Positions 39,708 through 52,547 are shown, counted from the stretch's first letter. The stretch is 64,000 nucleotides of DNA from Sipunculus nudus (GCA_026874595.1 CM049322.1:40852840-40916839); one strand, 5' to 3'. Notes: generated by a model not told the origin, from the letters alone. Numbers and translations: made by a program.

Positions 39708-41087
39708 ATGAAAAAGGAAATTATGAGTCCAGTGCTACGTCTGCTATCGTTATTCCTGGCGCTTGGTGTCGCTAGCGGCGTGGATTTATCAACTGGATGC
39801 ATTTTCGAGAATGACGGGAGTTCCGTCATCTGCGAGAACGTTGATATTGAGAACGCGGTCAAAAGTCTTCCGTCTGACGTCACTTCCCTTCGCATACACC
39901 GTTGCCATGGAAGCATCCTGCGCGACAACATGTTTAAAAATTTGAACAATTTACGTACGTTGGTGCTTTCCCAAAATAGCATAAATACCGTTCAACCAAA
40001 GGCTTTTGCATGTTTGGACCAACTGAGCATTCTGGACCTTGGACACAACGCCATTAGAGATCTGCCGCCCGGCGTATTTGCGAACCTGAATTTTGTCGTA
40101 ACCATAGTGCTTACTAATAATTCTGTAAAGACGATTAATGCTGGCATATTCCCAGAAAGTCAGCTGTTGAATCATCTTGCGCTGCAGTCTAACAAGATAC
40201 AATCAGTCTCTTGTGGCGCTTTTCACGATTTGCCAGGATTGAAAAAGTTGAATCTTCGTCACAACGAACTTGAAGAACTAAAATCGTGTGCTTTTGACGG
40301 GGCGTCTACACTAAAAGAGTTGCAGCTATCAAATAACCGCTTTGGCAAAGTGCCAGTTGAGGCACTGTCTGGTTTACCCCAACTCCGGGTCCTGGATGCG
40401 GACAGTAACCTTATTACAGACATACCAGAGTTTCCAGAGATGCAAAACCTCCATTTGCTATCCTTGGCTTACAACCGTATTGATCTTGTTCCCAGTTCCA
40501 CATTCAGAGGCTTAGCTAAGCTGGCCAGCCTAATTTTAAATGGGAACCCCATTCACAGCATACCCGCAAAGGTTTTTGAGGAATTACAACAGCTCCAGTT
40601 CCTACATCTACGTCAGCTTCCCAACCTGACACAAGTGACGTCACAAGCGTTTAGTGGACTTGATGACCTCGTCGATCTGGTATTAGAGGATAACCCAAAA
40701 CTACGCAGGTTGCCCCGCGATCTTTTCGGAGATGCGGGGCTTCTGAAATTGCGATACCTACATCTAGCAAGGAATGGTTTCGAAACACTAAATGCTGAGA
40801 TGTTCAAAGCTCTGCCAGCGCTGCGAGTGGTTGATCTCCATGGAAACAGACTTCATTGTGATTCCTCCGTTGCTTGGATGGCGGAGTATTCCCGGAGTCA
40901 ACGCTACCCTTGGGCAGTGGCTTGGAACTCAGACGACGTTGGGCCCGTTTGCGCAACTCCGCTTGCTGTAGAGGGGGACGGAGTGGTCCGCGTCGACCGC
41001 CGCATTTTTACGGCATCAGGCCCTCTCATCGTAGCAGTATCGCCGACGAATGTCAGTGTAGGTGCGCAGGAAACTGTCATTTTTAAG
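39708..41087 (+). CDS. LRR-Ig gene 2, coding exon 1
   Basis: 460 codons: signal peptide, all LRRs, caps and the first Ig strands (SPTNVSVGAQETVIFK). Donor TTTAAG|GTAAGT, phase 0. Confidence 0.92.
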
Positions 41088-43803
41088 GTAAGTTTCCTTC
41101 AGTTGCGAATCACTGGAAGTGCTTGGGATATCTTAAATACCCGAATAAATGGGTATTATTAACAGGCATACGTATTATGGCTGCAAATCGTTGAAAATGT
41201 CAATGACTATTGTCAGTTTGGTTTTAACGACCGATAAGGTGTCCATGTTTCTTCTTGGTGTTAGCTAGCGTCAGTTGAGTGAAAAAAGAAAAGATTCGCA
41301 TATTCTTAATAACGCCAATAAAACGAGCTTTTTCCGTCAAGTACATCTGATAAACTTTCAGTCTGCCTTAAGTGTTTTCCATGCTATACGTAATGAGAAA
41401 CATGTTTTGCTTTGTAATGGTTCTTATAAGAGGCGCGAGCGGTTACTCTTTTTCCTTATCAGAGGAATCGATAATCAATCAATGCTTTCTGTAGGTCTGA
41501 TATGTTTTTATATTTCAATTTAATTTTTTTTTATTTCAGGCCCTTTTGCTGCATGTTTTACCAAACGTGGTGTGGATGACGCCCGAAGGTCTAACCCTCC
41601 ACCCAGGGGGCGCTGTACCTCTAGGACCCGTGGTAAGATAAAAAAAACTCAGCATACTGAAGGGTTCTTATTATTTGTAATTTATATTGCAGGTTATCAA
41701 CTTTATTTTAAGATGCACGTAAATCGTCCTTTCCTAGGACGTTCTACGCCCCTCACGCAGCGGTTATACACTGCAGTCGTCCCAGACGTCTTTTCGTGTA
41801 GCCTCTGCTCCTCTGCTTCGTATGGCAAGGTCTTTGGACAGGAACACCAGGGTGCGTACGGAGCACAGAACTGTTATCAGGCCACTGAAAGCGTGGTATT
41901 GCAGGGGCATCCAGTCCAAATTTAAATCATGCCACGCAGGTTCTCATTTGTTTCATTACATGGGGACACAAGCTCTCATAGATTCTCGGCCCTATGCCAG
42001 AATTGGTGATATCAGACCAACGTGAGCGGGTGTCTCTTTTTTTAACAATTGGGCAGGATGCACAATGCTTGAGCCAGCGGTTACACGAAACGATGCCTGC
42101 AACGACTGTCATGTAATTAAACCGCTACGTAAGGAACGTAAGGTCGTTCTTACAAGGAGACGTGCGAGATCTTCCAGTCTGGAGCAATACTGTCAGATTC
42201 TTTAGCTTTTAAATCAACTCAGGTTGTAACCCTAAAACAGCCAACGCTTGGTTGCTCCAAATTACACCACAATATGTCCTCTCAGAGAGCCAGCCTTGTT
42301 GATTACATGAGTCGTGTCCAGTCACCTAGTCTCGTACCAACCCACGTCACCAATTATGCAGACCCAGCCCGATTACAAAATGACAGTCCGACTATGTATA
42401 CATTTGTTTTAATACTAAGTAACATTCCGACGTCAACCTCCGTCAGATTCAAACGGTACTCACACCTCTCAGTGTCCCGGCTCAATATTTGGACAAACTG
42501 AAATATGTATTTCTTGACATCAAATGGTGTTATCAAAACTTTTTATTGTTTATTTCTTCAAAATAGATCAATTATTTTTCATGTAAATAGGAAACAGCTC
42601 TGTTTTGCTTAACTATTTTTTTTGTAACTCGGAAGTGTGTTTAATTTGTGATTTTCTGTGTTTTCGCTTCAGACCAAAGTTGAGGTTATCGAACATGACT
42701 TCGGTGACGGCAGTGGGTTTTCGACGCTGATCATAACCAACACCACCGCCATCGCTAAAGGATCCTTTGTGATTGTCGGAACAAGCCCGGAAGGTGGCGA
42801 CACGGTCGGTTTCTTTCTCACAGTTATTGAAGAAAGTGCTGATATCCCCAGCCCAACAATTCTCCTGTCACGCGGAGACCTTGAAAGTATTAATTATGAA
42901 AACGAAGTAAATCTAAATCCGTCTCGTAACCCGGGTGGTATTGTTGAAGAAGACCGAGGTTCTTTTGGTGAAAAGTTAGGTATACTTTCCGAAATGTATC
43001 GCAAGGAAAAAGTATGGAAAAGTTTACAGGTCCCAAAGGCATCTCCCAATGATGGAGTTCAAGAGAAGAAAACCGAGGAAGCAGATGAAGGGGATGGAGA
43101 GAGGCCTCCAGCGGACGAACAAGAAAGGAAAATTGAAAGTAAGCCAAGTGACTCCGTTGACTTCACCAAACATGAGACAGAGTCATTCGGTCAGAACTTA
43201 GGTATCCTTGCCCAGACATACCGCAAGGAAAACGCGTGGCAAAATTCGCAGTTGCCCAAACAATCTACAGAATTGGGTCATGAAATCCAGAAGGCTCTTG
43301 AAAAAGAAGAAGGGGAAGGTGAGATGCCTGGCCTGAGTGCGTTCGGTCAGCAGTTGATTAGTTATGGAGACAATCTTGTGGCGGAGAAAGGTGATACAAA
43401 AGAAGAGAGTATTGGTGAACACGGATCATTTGCCGCAGGTTTAGATCAGAAACAGAAATCGCTTGATTTAAGCAAAGAGGCCAATCGGGACAAAGGAAAG
43501 GAATCGATGCGTGATCAGGACCACTTTGCTGCGGGATTAGACCAAATATGGCTACAAAATAAAGATCCTATGAGAGGAAAAGAAACAGGTTCTACTTCAA
43601 TGCGGATGACTCAACCGGGAGTAATAGCGATATTAATATTGTGCTCGTGTATTGTTACACTCAGCATAGCCGGACTACTTTTGCGCTCGGCCACGAAGAG
43701 GAGGCAAAACCGTGTGTCACAGACTCGTAAAAATTTGAGAGAAACGTCAAAGTTATTGCCAGGGACTGGGCAGATTAGACGATACGGTAGTGACACTGCT
43801 TAA
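39708..43803 (+). CDS. LRR-Ig single-pass membrane protein (gene 2, complete coding region, 3 exons)
   Basis: The exons are 39708-41087, 41540-41632 and 42673-43803, all joined in phase 0, giving 867 residues. The order is: signal peptide (MKKEIMSPVLRLLSLFLALG); about a dozen LRRs; a reduced C-terminal cap with only two cysteines (about 384 and 415); an Ig-like domain over all three exons (about 436-545) without a cysteine pair; a long acidic stalk with internal repeats; a membrane helix (about 807-828); and a basic tail of 39 residues. A TTTTCAG acceptor lies directly before the ATG, so at least one non-coding 5' exon is expected upstream. It is a paralogue of the minus-strand gene at 1245-4730, from which it differs by the much longer stalk. 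The role is probably cell adhesion or reception at the cell surface; the ligand is unknown. Confidence 0.9.
41540..41632 (+). CDS. LRR-Ig gene 2, coding exon 2 (middle of Ig)
   Basis: 31 codons containing VVWMTPEGLTLHPGGAVPL. Acceptor TTATTTCAG, donor CCCGTG|GTAAGA, both phase 0. Too short to stand out as an open frame; placed by splice sites and by similarity to exon 2 of gene 1. Confidence 0.85.
41757..42128. mobile_element. MITE family A copy inside intron 2 of LRR-Ig gene 2
   Basis: GCAGCGGTTATACACTGCAG at the left and CAGCGGTTACACGAAACG... TTAAACCGCTACG at the right, with the ACCAGGGTGCG and CATCCAGTCCAAATTTAAA blocks of the family inside. Confidence 0.75.
42673..43803 (+). CDS. LRR-Ig gene 2, coding exon 3 (end of Ig, stalk, membrane helix, tail)
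   Basis: Acceptor TTCGCTTCAG, phase 0, stop TAA at 43801-43803. The stalk carries two copies of an SFGxxLGIL..YRKExxW segment (from 42961 and 43183) and two FAAGLDQ motifs. Confidence 0.9.
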   Translation, partial: TKVEVIEHDFGDGSGFSTLIITNTTAIAKGSFVIVGTSPEGGDTVGFFLTVIEESADIPSPTILLSRGDLESINYENEVNLNPSRNPGGIVEEDRGSFGEKLGILSEMYRKEKVWKSLQVPKASPNDGVQEKKTEEADEGDGERPPADEQERKIESKPSDSVDFTKHETESFGQNLGILAQTYRKENAWQNSQLPKQSTELGHEIQKALEKEEGEGEMPGLSAFGQQLISYGDNLVAEKGDTKEESIGEHGSFAAGLDQKQKSLDLSKEANRDKGKESMRDQDHFAAGLDQIWLQNKDPMRGKETGSTSMRMTQPGVIAILILCSCIVTLSIAGLLLRSATKRRQNRVSQTRKNLRETSKLLPGTGQIRRYGSDTA

Positions 43804-43828
43804 CTTGTGACGTGTGTCTATAAACTGA

Positions 43829-43834
43829 AATAAA
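43829..43834 (+). other. candidate polyadenylation signal of LRR-Ig gene 2
   Basis: AATAAA lies 26 nt after the stop codon. If used, the 3' UTR is very short. Confidence 0.5.
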
Positions 43835-44691
43835 CGTGACAGTTGAGAATGATAAAAAAGGGAAGAGGAAATACATGTAATTAGATTCGATCAACGGCAT
43901 GTCGTTTAAAACCAAATAATCGCCCCTGTTCTAATACGCGTCCCTCATGATTCTGTACTTCCTGGCAAACTTTTGATTTATAACAATCCAAATAATTCCA
44001 GTCATAAATGATCAAATCAGTCACATGCTTGTTGAAATGATGAACACCATGATGAACATCATGATCACACATCATTTGGTGACGGATCTTGCACGGTATT
44101 ACTGGGACGGGTGGTCCTTCAACGATCTGCTGAAGTCGGCCAAAATTTCGCTCTAAAAAAGGGGGAAGGGCGCTGTATAGAGAACGGAAACGTCACATGC
44201 TAAAAAAAGTCAAGCGCCAAGGCACTTATTAGGACAAATACGGTACAACACGTTTTGATATCTTTGTTAGTTTCGGGTTGTAGGGAGTCTTGTTCTAGGG
44301 GGTTTCGATATATGTGCATTCCTGTGAAAGCAAAACTGGGACCTTGAGATTCCACTTTGGACTTTGAGATTCCAACTACGACTTTGATATTAAAACCAGG
44401 GCTTTTGATATTTAACTAGACATAAATATGCTTGCATTTGGTTATTTAACCAACGTTAAATTCCTTTTTAAGTCAGAAACCTAATGCATTATAATAATTT
44501 TCATATTACATTTTTGTACTGCTTCGTCCATTCTGTTTTGTGTAACTTCAATCTATGGAAAATGGTGAGAAAAAGTAGCTGATCTTGGTTTATGATACGA
44601 TTTTCTGATGTTAAACATCACGTACGTTAGTATGATTGTGTATAGATGGTGATTGGTGCGTTTTGATCTAATGTCACAAGGACGCATAAAA

Positions 44692-45210
44692 AAATAATCG
44701 TTCTACGGATTCGGAGAATTGAAAAATATGGTGCGAGGCGAGGAATATTTCATTTTGTTTATTTATCAGTTGAGACGCAAAATGTGGTATTTTGCAATCT
44801 TGTCAGTAAAAGATTCTTGTCAGTACTTGAAATAGTGCATATATAAATCCATTATCCGAACCTAAGGCAAAAGTGGCAACAAATCCTTAATCCGAAACTA
44901 AGGCAAAAGTACAAAAGTGGCAACAAATCCATTATCCGAAACTAAGGCAAAAGTACAAAAGTGGCAACAAATCCATTATCCGAAACTAAGGCAAAAGTAC
45001 AAAAGTGGCAACAAATCCATTATCCGAAACTAAGGCAAAAGTACAAAAGTGGCAACAAATCCATTATCCGAAACTAAGGCAAAAGTACAAAAGTGGCAAC
45101 AAATCCATTATCCGAAACTAAGGTGGAAACATAAGTGAAGACCAGGTCCTCATTTAAACAAAACATGATCCACGAAAAACGGGAACAGCGAATCCGTAAA
45201 ACAACTATAT
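44692..45210. repeat. MITE family D, copy 2 (carries a minisatellite)
   Basis: The ends ATCGTTCTACGGATTCG and CGAATCCGTAAAACAACTAT are inverted. Layout as in the other two copies, but with the 44-bp array inserted or expanded in the middle. Confidence 0.6.
44849..45123. repeat. 44-bp minisatellite, six to seven units
   Basis: The unit is CCATTATCCGAAACTAAGG followed by CAAAAGTACAAAAGTGGCAA and CAAAT. Inner copies are almost identical; the first unit lacks TACAAAAG. Confidence 0.95.
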
Positions 45211-45763
45211 TTTTTTATGGCCCAACAACTGTATGGAATCTTTGTTTTGCATGTATTTCTATGTTATTGTTTTGGTAATATGTCATAAAACACTTTTTTT
45301 TCTACTGATCTAAAATGTGTGGAAATAAAAATAAGTGTTTTGATATGTTATCTTGTTTTTCAGAATACTCATTTTGGTTCAGTATTAATTACTAACGCTC
45401 AGCTGATTTTGTCAACAAAAATTTTTTTATGAGTTTTTCAAAATTTGAATACTGTGAACTTAACCCTTTACCTTGTGATCTAAAAATCAATAGGGTTCTT
45501 CCCCTATATTGGTATAGGTGAGCCAACTGTGAAGGATGGAAAGTTTTGGATGAAAGGGTGGCTTCAATTTTACCCAGAACTTGCTAAAGAAGGGAGACCT
45601 ATCTACGAATTTGACCTTGTGACCTCAAAATAAATAGTGTTCTTCCCTTAGTTTTTGGTAAAAGACGTGAAAGATCTGGGTCTGATACCGCTAGTAGTCA
45701 TTGTGTCCGACAGGTGGCGCCAGGCACTTTCGACACTCATTTGTTTATATTCTCAGTTTTTAA

Positions 45764-46227
45764 AGGTGCCCATTCACCTACCTTTTGAAAAAGAATTTAT
45801 GTGATTTTAGGTTTACTCTTTGTATATATTAATGATCTAAGGGCAATTTTGGTTTTGAAAAGTCCCTATAAGGCTTTCGTGAAGGATGTATGATCTTGTT
45901 TATTAACAGTTTTTTTATAAACACAGTAATGTTGACAATATGAAAAAAAAAAAAAAAACACGTAACCTAAGGTGGTAGGTTGCATATATGCGGAGGTGGA
46001 AAAGTCACTTGTTGCCAAACGCCTATAGCAAAGCTCTGGCTTATCTGACTTGCTGCCAGATACCCTTGCTGAATGTGTTTTGATTATTTTGCGGGCCTCA
46101 CAAACACGTTGATATAAACAAAACAAGCAGCCTGTGTACGGTCATATCCACGTTTTCCGGCCTATTTCTCTAAAAGCTCCAAGGGATCACCTTTAGTTTA
46201 TAAAGGTCAAATAAGTGATTGGGCTCC
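45764..46227. mobile_element. MITE family B copy
   Basis: AGGTGCCCATTCACCTACC at the left after TTAA (45760-45763); right end GTGATTGGGCTCC followed by GTAA. Interior as in the other copies. Confidence 0.82.
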
Positions 46228-46279
46228 GTAAAAAATGATTTAAGTTAGGACCAACAAAATGAATCCTGTTACAGACTTC

Positions 46280-46465
46280 TGCATGTACAACTTCCGGCTT
46301 CTATAATGCAGAAGTAGAACCCAGGACGCGTGAGTTCGGTCCCAACTAGGGTTAGCGTTCTGCAGGATTAATGGGAGGGCTGTGCCCCACGGCCGTGTTG
46401 TATAATAAGCGAGAATTTGGAAAGCTCCCCGTTGAAATGACCGAGCCATGGGAATGATTACACAC
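46280..46465 (+). mobile_element. tRNA-derived SINE, diverged plus-strand copy
   Basis: A degenerate B box (GAGTTCGGTCCC, about 46332-46343), followed by AGCGTTCTGCAGGATTAATG and TGCCCCA as in the 24.4-kb copy. Confidence 0.55.
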
Positions 46466-47334
46466 AAAGGACCCGCAGGTGCGGTATACCGGGTCTGGTT
46501 GACCGCAAGAATATCGTGTCTTGCACATTTACGTAATTTGTATATACTTGTGTGTATTATTAGGTTCTGACAATCTGAATTTCAAGGCTAGTCATTTTAC
46601 TAGAAATAATTTCGCGCAAAAGGTGGGTTAACTGTTTTGTTTTTATTGAAACAGCTAAATTATTGCCTCAACCCACACAATATATAGATGCCATGCTCCC
46701 ATATTAAGGATACAGATATTTTTATAGGCTTAAATTTTGTAAAATTTTTTCGGCTGGAAAATTGGTAGATGTGATGAAGAAGCAGGTTTTTTTTGCAAGG
46801 TAGTCATCCTTTCATCATTCATGGTGGCAACAGCAATCAAAAATCATAATCATAATCATAAAAACCAAATCATAAGAGACCAAAATGGCCGGAAAAATCT
46901 TGTGATGTGCACAATAAATCGGTAGCTGTGCGTAGATGCGCCGGCCGACGAGACTTCAACGTTAATTGTAATATTTTACTTGCCGATAAAATAGATGGGT
47001 GGTCAGCTTTACACTCGCTTACAAAGCTGCAAGCACGTTTAATGTAAAACACACACTTAAAGCATTGAGCAATGTTTATTAAAAAGATACCACAAGCCAC
47101 ATTTAAACATCTTCAAATTATCCGTACAAATTTTTTGGTTCATTCGTACATACACATATCTAGCTTGATCATCACTATATGTAGTACATAAACAATGACG
47201 TTATACAGTTGTGTGAATTTTTACTCATAAAATAACAGGCTCACAACCAATTTTGTTCAGATACAATACTGCTGATCTCTGGATACTCCATGAATTATAA
47301 TGCCAAGAATTCTGTTCTCCTTTGCTGTTTTTTC

Positions 47335-47800
47335 TCTACTGTGGTTGTCTTAATATTCGCGAGGTTAAAATGTCGCGATTCTACCTTTTTTCAGTGTTTC
47401 GCGAGAGATTGATTTAGCGATCTCACCATAAGTAAACTACACAGCCTATATATAACTGACTTATTTGATATGCTTGAAAAAATTATTACAATATAAGAAT
47501 GATCATGGGAACATATGGAACGAGTTGAAATTCCTGTTCATCATAGGCAGATAATGTTAACGAAATAATAAGAGTCTATAATTAACGGATAGAATGAAAA
47601 TTTTCTGTAAATATTATTAATATAAAAAAATTGTCATGCGACGCTACAGGTACTGATAATATTTATATGATGCAAGTGAGGCTATAGTTAAACCTATGCG
47701 GTTATTATTCAGGAAAGTTTGATTTTCGCGATAATCCTCCTTTCGCAAATATCGCTAATTTGAAAACCTCGCAAATAAAAAGACTACCACAGAAAAACCC
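47335..47800. repeat. MITE family E, copy 1
   Basis: CTGTGGTTGTCTTAATATTC at the left and GAAAACCTCGCAAATAAA... GACTACCACAG at the right are inverted. TTCGCGA-type subterminal blocks are present on both sides. Confidence 0.65.
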
Positions 47801-49722
47801 AAACATATATATATATAAGCGATATATTCGTCTCTATTACTGATTGCAAATTACACTTCTATAGCATATTCATAGAATTCGCATAATTTTGGTTCCTACA
47901 TAAAGCATTGCACATCAATAACCTCGTACATTTTGTATTCTATATGAATTTAATCCAATTTTTGTAGTATCATATTTTCTAGATATATATTCTATCGACC
48001 TCTTTGACGTGAGAAACATGAACTTATTATGTTGAGACCATTCTTATAACCTTGCTGTTGACTGGCTAGATTCTTCATGAATAATTCATATACGGTGCAG
48101 CAGTTGCACCTGAATCAGTGTCCTTACTGAGTGAATGAAGTGGTGCTCCGAGCATACGCAGATAAGGATTTGGTAGTATGTAGCAAAGTTAAGTGCACTG
48201 GTCTTTGATTAAATATGCCAACACATTTTACATCACACACTGTTACAAAATATTTCAAGCTTTAAAATGCTCAAGTTACAGGCCGGAAATACGTCATTAA
48301 GTAACTATCGCAAATTCACACAAATAAGCAGCATTTTTACGACACTCTATTACGACATCTACCTGCAGATAAAGTACTAGCATATCGTATGATACAAAAT
48401 CTCTGTACGTGTCAAAAATACGAGTGTATTTGCATGTTGTACGCGACGAGGTGAAGTATGAAAATAAAAAGTGAAAGTTAGCAAATAACCCGCTCACGTG
48501 ATTTCTATATTTACCCACGTGACCTAGACCCCAAAACGAGGCACAAAAAGCCTTTAACAAGTCCACAATAACGTAATAAAACAAATACTAGTGTAAATCT
48601 GGTCAATACTCTATCAAGCACGCTAAACATCTTAAAAATTTCTATACATCTCATCATATAGAAAAAATAAATTATAAATAAAGTAACTGAGACCATTCCT
48701 CCTCGAGTGACATTATATTAAAATGATATTATAATTATATTATGATTTTTTAAATATAATTATATTATGGAGTATTTATTATGATGATAATATATTATAA
48801 TCATTTTATAATAATAAAAATGATATAATAATATAATATATATTGTTTTACTTGACTTGTGCTGTGTTCACCTTAATTTATAAACTGGTTTTCGTTTTTC
48901 TCTTTGCAATGTCGAGTATATAATTTTGGAGGAAAGCGCTAAAATATGGAGTTTGGTCCAATACAATTTTCTTGCGTTCTTCTCAGCCTCGCTCCGTTGT
49001 TATAACTACGGTTGTTAAGGATCCAGTCTTCATGAATATTCAGGCCTGTTCGAAAAGATTAATATTAGACCGAAAGATACTCCAATGAATTTGGTTGGTT
49101 GTTCGACTGTCAAGTCAACATGCGATTGGCTGGCTGCTTGTTGGTGCTATGCGAATCTGAATCAAAACTGACAGCAGTAGAAAATGTTTGTAAATTTTTC
49201 GGAAGAAAAAAATGTATAAAAATTATCAATATATGTATAACATTTACCAATGATATTTTTATTTTTTTTTTACAATATAACTAACTTTGGATAAGCCTGA
49301 TTAAAAAAAAAAATTAATGCGTTGTATGTTTATCTAGACTAGATAATACTAGGATATGATCGGTTTACTTGTGTACATACCCCCTTGCTGCCAACAAAGT
49401 AAGCACGGTTTTAATTTTATACGTTCTCTACAACTCATGCATAAATAAACATCCACGTAATATCATATGAAAACAAACTAAAAAATAGAGCATATTTCGC
49501 ATGAATATGGCATTCGTGTATATCTATATATTTATATGGATCTAAGTTGTTTTATAAAACAAAAGCTGTATAATCATCTGTGTATAATATGATTTATCAG
49601 TCTTTAAGTACAACGTACATGGATTACGCGCGTACAGGCGCACTCTTATACAATATATTATGTACTATTATGCAGGTTTCGTAAGACGTAGGGTTACCAT
49701 ATTTCAAATGTGCATCTTCTTG

Positions 49723-49727
<5 letters not shown>

Positions 49728-49772
<45 letters not shown>

Positions 49773-49819
49773 TTATTTTCTTATATATATATATATATTC
49801 TTATATATACACACATTAA

Positions 49820-49869
<50 letters not shown>
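49728..49869. repeat. clustered (TA)n microsatellites
   Basis: Three TA runs separated by short TTCTTATTTTC-like spacers. Confidence 0.95.
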
Positions 49870-49870
<1 letters not shown>

Positions 49871-50919
49871 GCGGCTTCACATAAGTTACTGATTGTATGT
49901 ATACTGTAGACAGACCATTACGGATGGTTTAACATACTACAAGATGATGTAGGCCATTAATTAGTGTGCCTCACTGTGCCAGCAGCCTGGTCATAATAAA
50001 CAGGTACTTCATAAAAACGCTAAACATATCAAAATGCAATATACGTATATGTACAATCTTAATTATAAGAGTTCTGACACCAGAGCAAGAATCAAATAAT
50101 CCACAGATAGCTGGCATGTCTGTCATACAAGGTACAAAGACTCACTGATGCTTTTAAAATCATAATTTAAGCAACATTAAATATAATAATACCTCAATAA
50201 CGGCCGAGAAGTATACATGTGCCAACTTATATATCATAATACGTGAATAAATAGCTTTTTTTCGTAGGATGTAGAAAACAGTACATAACTTTACAGTACC
50301 CGGGACAAAATATAAAAATCATGACGTAGCGTTGATAAACAGATAGTGCAGGACTAGAATTCCACACAGGCAGATACTGATAAAGATTTGTGCAAAATTT
50401 GTACGAAACTAAACCTGCAAACGGTGACATATATGCTACCAATACGCCTTCACAATTGAAGCACTGAAAGCTAATACTTTGAGCCCGCAAGGACAAATGT
50501 ACATAATTTATGCATGTTTTGTGCCCAATGCCGTTATTTATCACGTGACAATACGGACAATAACTATCGGTTAATATCCACACGAGGAAGTAGAAGCAGT
50601 TAACCTATATACGGACACAGTGTAACAATACGTTAATAACTATATACATAAACTCATAAAGAAACCGATGGGATAGAATATATATAAGTGCACCTTATGA
50701 AATCAAAATGTATAATAAATATATTTTACATGTTTTCGTTCATATTAAATACATCACTTAGGCATGACCGAGTACAGCTCTTCTTAATCCTAGGAAACCT
50801 TTGGCAAGTACTTTCTCCAACTGCGGACATTCAGCACAAATACAAACGTTAAGGCGCGCCAAGACTTATATCCGAGGATGATCTCTTCAGGCATGTATCC
50901 CACGCCACCAATCGCCGCA

Positions 50920-51300
50920 CTAGCTCCTTTGGATGCAATTTATGTTACAATTTCAGCATAAAATACCTGGGCGAAGTGCTTGTTTCTATAAAACTGTTAA
51001 GAAAGCAGCTACTATGGTGTTATCTTGTGACACGGATCTTATATTGTCACAGAACTTATGCTACTGTCCGATCTTTCGTTTTTCGATAACTGGATGGAAT
51101 GCTCGTTCCAATACGTCCTGCTAAGCAAGCAGCTACCATGGTGAAATATGGTGTCACAAAGTGCCGCACTAAATCCTTTGAATGGATTTACGTTACAGTC
51201 CGAATTTTAGTACTTTGACAGCTGGATAGAATGCTTGTTCCTATGTACCTTGCAAGGCAAGCAGCAATAGTGGGGTAATATGGTGTCACATATCGTGGGA
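50920..51300. repeat. three diverged tandem units of roughly 120 bp
   Basis: GCCGCACTA..TCCTTTG, GCTTGTT/GCTCGTT, AGCAGC and ATGGTG..TGTCACA recur in the same order three times with heavy divergence. Confidence 0.55.
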
Positions 51301-52347
51301 ATAGATTCCAAGCATTTGTTTGATTCAAATCGTAAGAATTGTGCTAACTACATGAAGTGCTTTTCTATTTCAGAAAGCAGTTTCTAACGTGGAATTTCGC
51401 GACACAAATCGCGATTACGACGCCCTCGTGATACCACGAAATGCTACGGAAGTGTGCAGATGCGATTTTTTTTGTATAAACATTCCAGGAGTTTGTTAAA
51501 AGCTTAACGGCAACACTTAAGGTAAACCCTATAAGTAACACTAAGACACTCGCGAAAAGGCTTGTGGAATATTTCTTTTAACGTGAACAGCAAAGGCGAT
51601 AAATCCTAAAGGAAATGAATTCTATTTGGAGTCAATGCAAAACTGGTTTAAATTCGATTGTCATTGTGTAGTGATATGGTATGCATGAAATCCCCATCCA
51701 GCTTGCTGTTACACAGTCATTATATACCACATCTCTATGTATCAGCCTTTGGATGACCACACGTTTAAAGGCAGTCAGAAGATTCTTTTTCCAGTTATCA
51801 TCCAAATAAAATTCTTGTAAAAACGTTGACAATCAGATACTCTCACCTTGGCTTATGTTATCCACAAAGTGTTGCCATGGAAACACAAATCTTGGCCAGT
51901 ATTCCTAATACAATTGCAGTCGGTGGATGATTTTAGTTCTTAATTCCGTTCTACTTTGTATTGGTTCCTTAAGTGCGCTACCATGCGGTTCATTAAAAAC
52001 CCAAACTATTTCCATAATTCTAAAATCCACTGAATAAAATAAAAATCACGGGTCACGTTGCTCATCACAAATGATTCCCAAGACACCTATGTCCCTGCCA
52101 GGAAAATGCACGTTGTCATGGACACAAAAACAAAGATGGCGGGCCCCTCGCGCGGGCTACGACTGAACACATCTTGACGAAGTTTTCAGGGGCAGGGATA
52201 TCGCATCACACTTACACTGGAGACAATCTGGGTAATTTGAGCAGGATTTCGTTCGAAACTCCCACGGACGAACGAATGAACGAATTCCTGCAGAAATACC
52301 ATTTCGGTATATATATGATGAACACCCATGGCGAGTTGAAGGATCTG

Positions 52348-52440
52348 CTATTGGCTTGTTTTCTTGCTTTCGTCTGAACTTCGTCTTTCTGACATCTCAA
52401 TCGAGTTTGGGTCAGCGTCCTGGGATGCTTTCTCTGTGTC
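52348..52440 (-). CDS. NCAM-type gene, last coding exon
   Basis: Acceptor CTCTTTCAG, phase 0. It encodes DTEKASQDADPNSIEMSERR and SSDESKKTSQ, then TAG at 52348-52350. Confidence 0.85.
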   Translation of the reverse strand, partial: DTEKASQDADPNSIEMSERRSSDESKKTSQ

Positions 52441-52485
52441 CTGAAAGAGAAGACAGACGAATATACTAAGCTAAGAGTTCATAGT

Positions 52486-52547
<62 letters not shown>

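Larger units (their letters stand above)
43835..46465. other. intergenic, mainly repeats
   Basis: No gene seen. Holds MITE D copy 2 with the 44-bp minisatellite, a MITE B copy and a SINE, each listed separately. Confidence 0.45.
46466..52347. other. AT-rich region downstream of the NCAM-type gene
   Basis: No coding exon recognised on either strand. The part nearest 52347 should include the 3' UTR of the minus-strand NCAM-type gene, but its end is not visible. Repeats: MITE E, several TA tracts (49728-49770 and 49823-49869) and diverged tandem units at 50920-51300. Confidence 0.4.

Noticed and set aside
44849-45123. CRISPR-like array of regular repeats
   Set aside because: The 44-bp units are directly tandem without unique spacers, in an animal genome; this is a minisatellite.
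50227-50583. 118-codon minus frame with many cysteines
   Set aside because: It lies in AT-rich sequence downstream of the NCAM-type stop. Cysteine spacing fits no known domain and no start or splice context supports it.
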